This document shows positions 63,739-64,000 of a stretch of DNA of 64,000 bases, in pieces. Positions within the stretch are counted from its first letter, which is position 1. Each line of letters starts with the position of its first letter. This stretch comes from an uncultured Thermomicrobiales bacterium (GTDB lineage: Bacteria; Chloroflexota; Chloroflexia; Thermomicrobiales; UBA6265), in contig CADCWG010000086.1 in NCBI GenBank assembly GCA_902806335.1, forward strand, positions 30,867 to 94,866. The letters run 5' to 3'. Below the pieces are notes generated by a model. It searched no databases. It was given only the letters and a program-made list of their open reading frames with translations, and had not been told where the DNA came from. A program made the position numbers and the translations under genes.

Positions 63739-63938
63739 GGTGACCTCGAGCGACGGGCGGCGGGAGCCGTCGTGTCCGGCTCGTCCTGTTCCCCAGTGTA
63801 CCCAAAGCCGTCCGACCGGGGTGTGGGCCGAGCTGATGGCGTCCCTGCCAGACCGTCCGTTGAGGTTCTGAGCCCGTCCAATGACGGCCGCCCTTCAGCC
63901 GTCAAGAACGCCTCGTACTCCGGCAGAATCTTGGACAC
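63735..63938 (-). CDS. Small ORF (67 aa) translationally coupled to larE
   Basis: A 67-residue frame starting MSKILPEYEAFLTAEG at GTG 63938, with AGGAGA six bases upstream. Its TGA overlaps the larE GTG by four bases, the arrangement seen for coupled operon genes. The N-terminal 16 residues look protein-like; the rest is hydrophilic (Thr, Ser, Pro, Asp-rich) and likely disordered. I do not recognise it. It could be a genuine partner protein or a leader peptide for larE. Confidence 0.5.
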   Translation of the reverse strand: MSKILPEYEAFLTAEGRPSLDGLRTSTDGLAGTPSARPTPRSDGFGYTGEQDEPDTTAPAARRSRSP

Positions 63939-64000
63939 GGCGGTCTCCTGGCATCGGTGTGCGTAATTGCGGCCAGGTTCGCCTTGACACCGTCAAAACT

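Noticed and set aside
1..64000. CRISPR array, insertion sequences, prophage or defence genes
   Set aside because: I saw no spaced direct repeats, transposase or integrase motifs, phage structural genes or restriction enzymes. The gene content is conserved chromosomal.

Overview
The window is one continuous piece of a high-GC bacterial chromosome that looks like Chloroflexota, most likely the Thermomicrobia/Sphaerobacter side. That placement is inference. It rests on two DUF2298 ('YYY' motif) membrane proteins, a large UPF0182 protein, a MurE without the meso-DAP DNPR motif next to a FemX-type ligase, a TAXI-type TRAP system, and strong GC-rich codon use with many GTG/TTG starts. No insertion sequence, phage, CRISPR array or rRNA is visible. 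Nearly all of it is housekeeping and conserved chromosomal content, with long antisense open frames caused by GC bias.

Layout. 1-3651 (minus): a TAXI-TRAP transporter (binding protein, DUF1850, fused permease cut by the window edge). 3909-4769 (plus): a sugar isomerase/epimerase-like TIM barrel. 4920-5758: a decayed P-loop kinase gene and tRNA-Gly. 6471-10554 (minus): a small unknown protein, a large SARP/BTAD-NB-ARC-TPR regulator and tRNA-Pro. 10673-18138 (minus): two DUF2298 membrane proteins, the second fused to a GT39-like glycosyltransferase. 18215-22880 (plus): fmt, a membrane spermidine-synthase-like protein, then pgeF and yggS in overlapping frames. 23089-26010 (minus): UPF0182. 26239-28398 (plus): an MBL hydrolase, a small membrane protein, and an HTH protein with a near-consensus promoter and a terminator hairpin.

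28838-33723 (minus): alr, a CBS protein and nnrD in overlapping frames, then acpS and tgt. 33730-38734: a methyltransferase (plus), tatA (minus), then pth, a 3-hydroxyacyl-CoA dehydrogenase, the B12-binding subunit of methylmalonyl-CoA mutase and meaB (plus). 38826-41781 (minus): larB, tlyA, ruvC and yebC. 42169-43380 (plus): the principal sigma factor with a strong terminator hairpin. 43566-46609: fabF (minus), holA (plus), rpsT (minus). 46742-53717 (plus): murJ, lepA, mazG, aspS. 54043-60046 (minus): a cell-wall cluster (murE, femX) behind a HEAT-repeat protein, a 693-residue unknown protein and a 42-residue mini-protein. 60268-62024 (plus): tRNA-Asn and an aldehyde dehydrogenase. 62418-63938 (minus): a small protein, larE and an Rrf2 regulator, overlapping end to end.

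Themes. Cell-wall genes recur (alr, murJ, murE, femX, pgeF). The murE motif and the femX gene together point to a diamino acid other than meso-DAP at peptide position 3, with an amino-acid cross-bridge. LarB and LarE make the nickel-pincer cofactor but lie 23 kb apart, and no larC or larA is seen here. I found no clear undescribed defence or mobile system. The best candidates for new biology are the unknown-HEAT-FemX-MurE run, the larE operon with its coupled small protein, and the DUF2298 pair.
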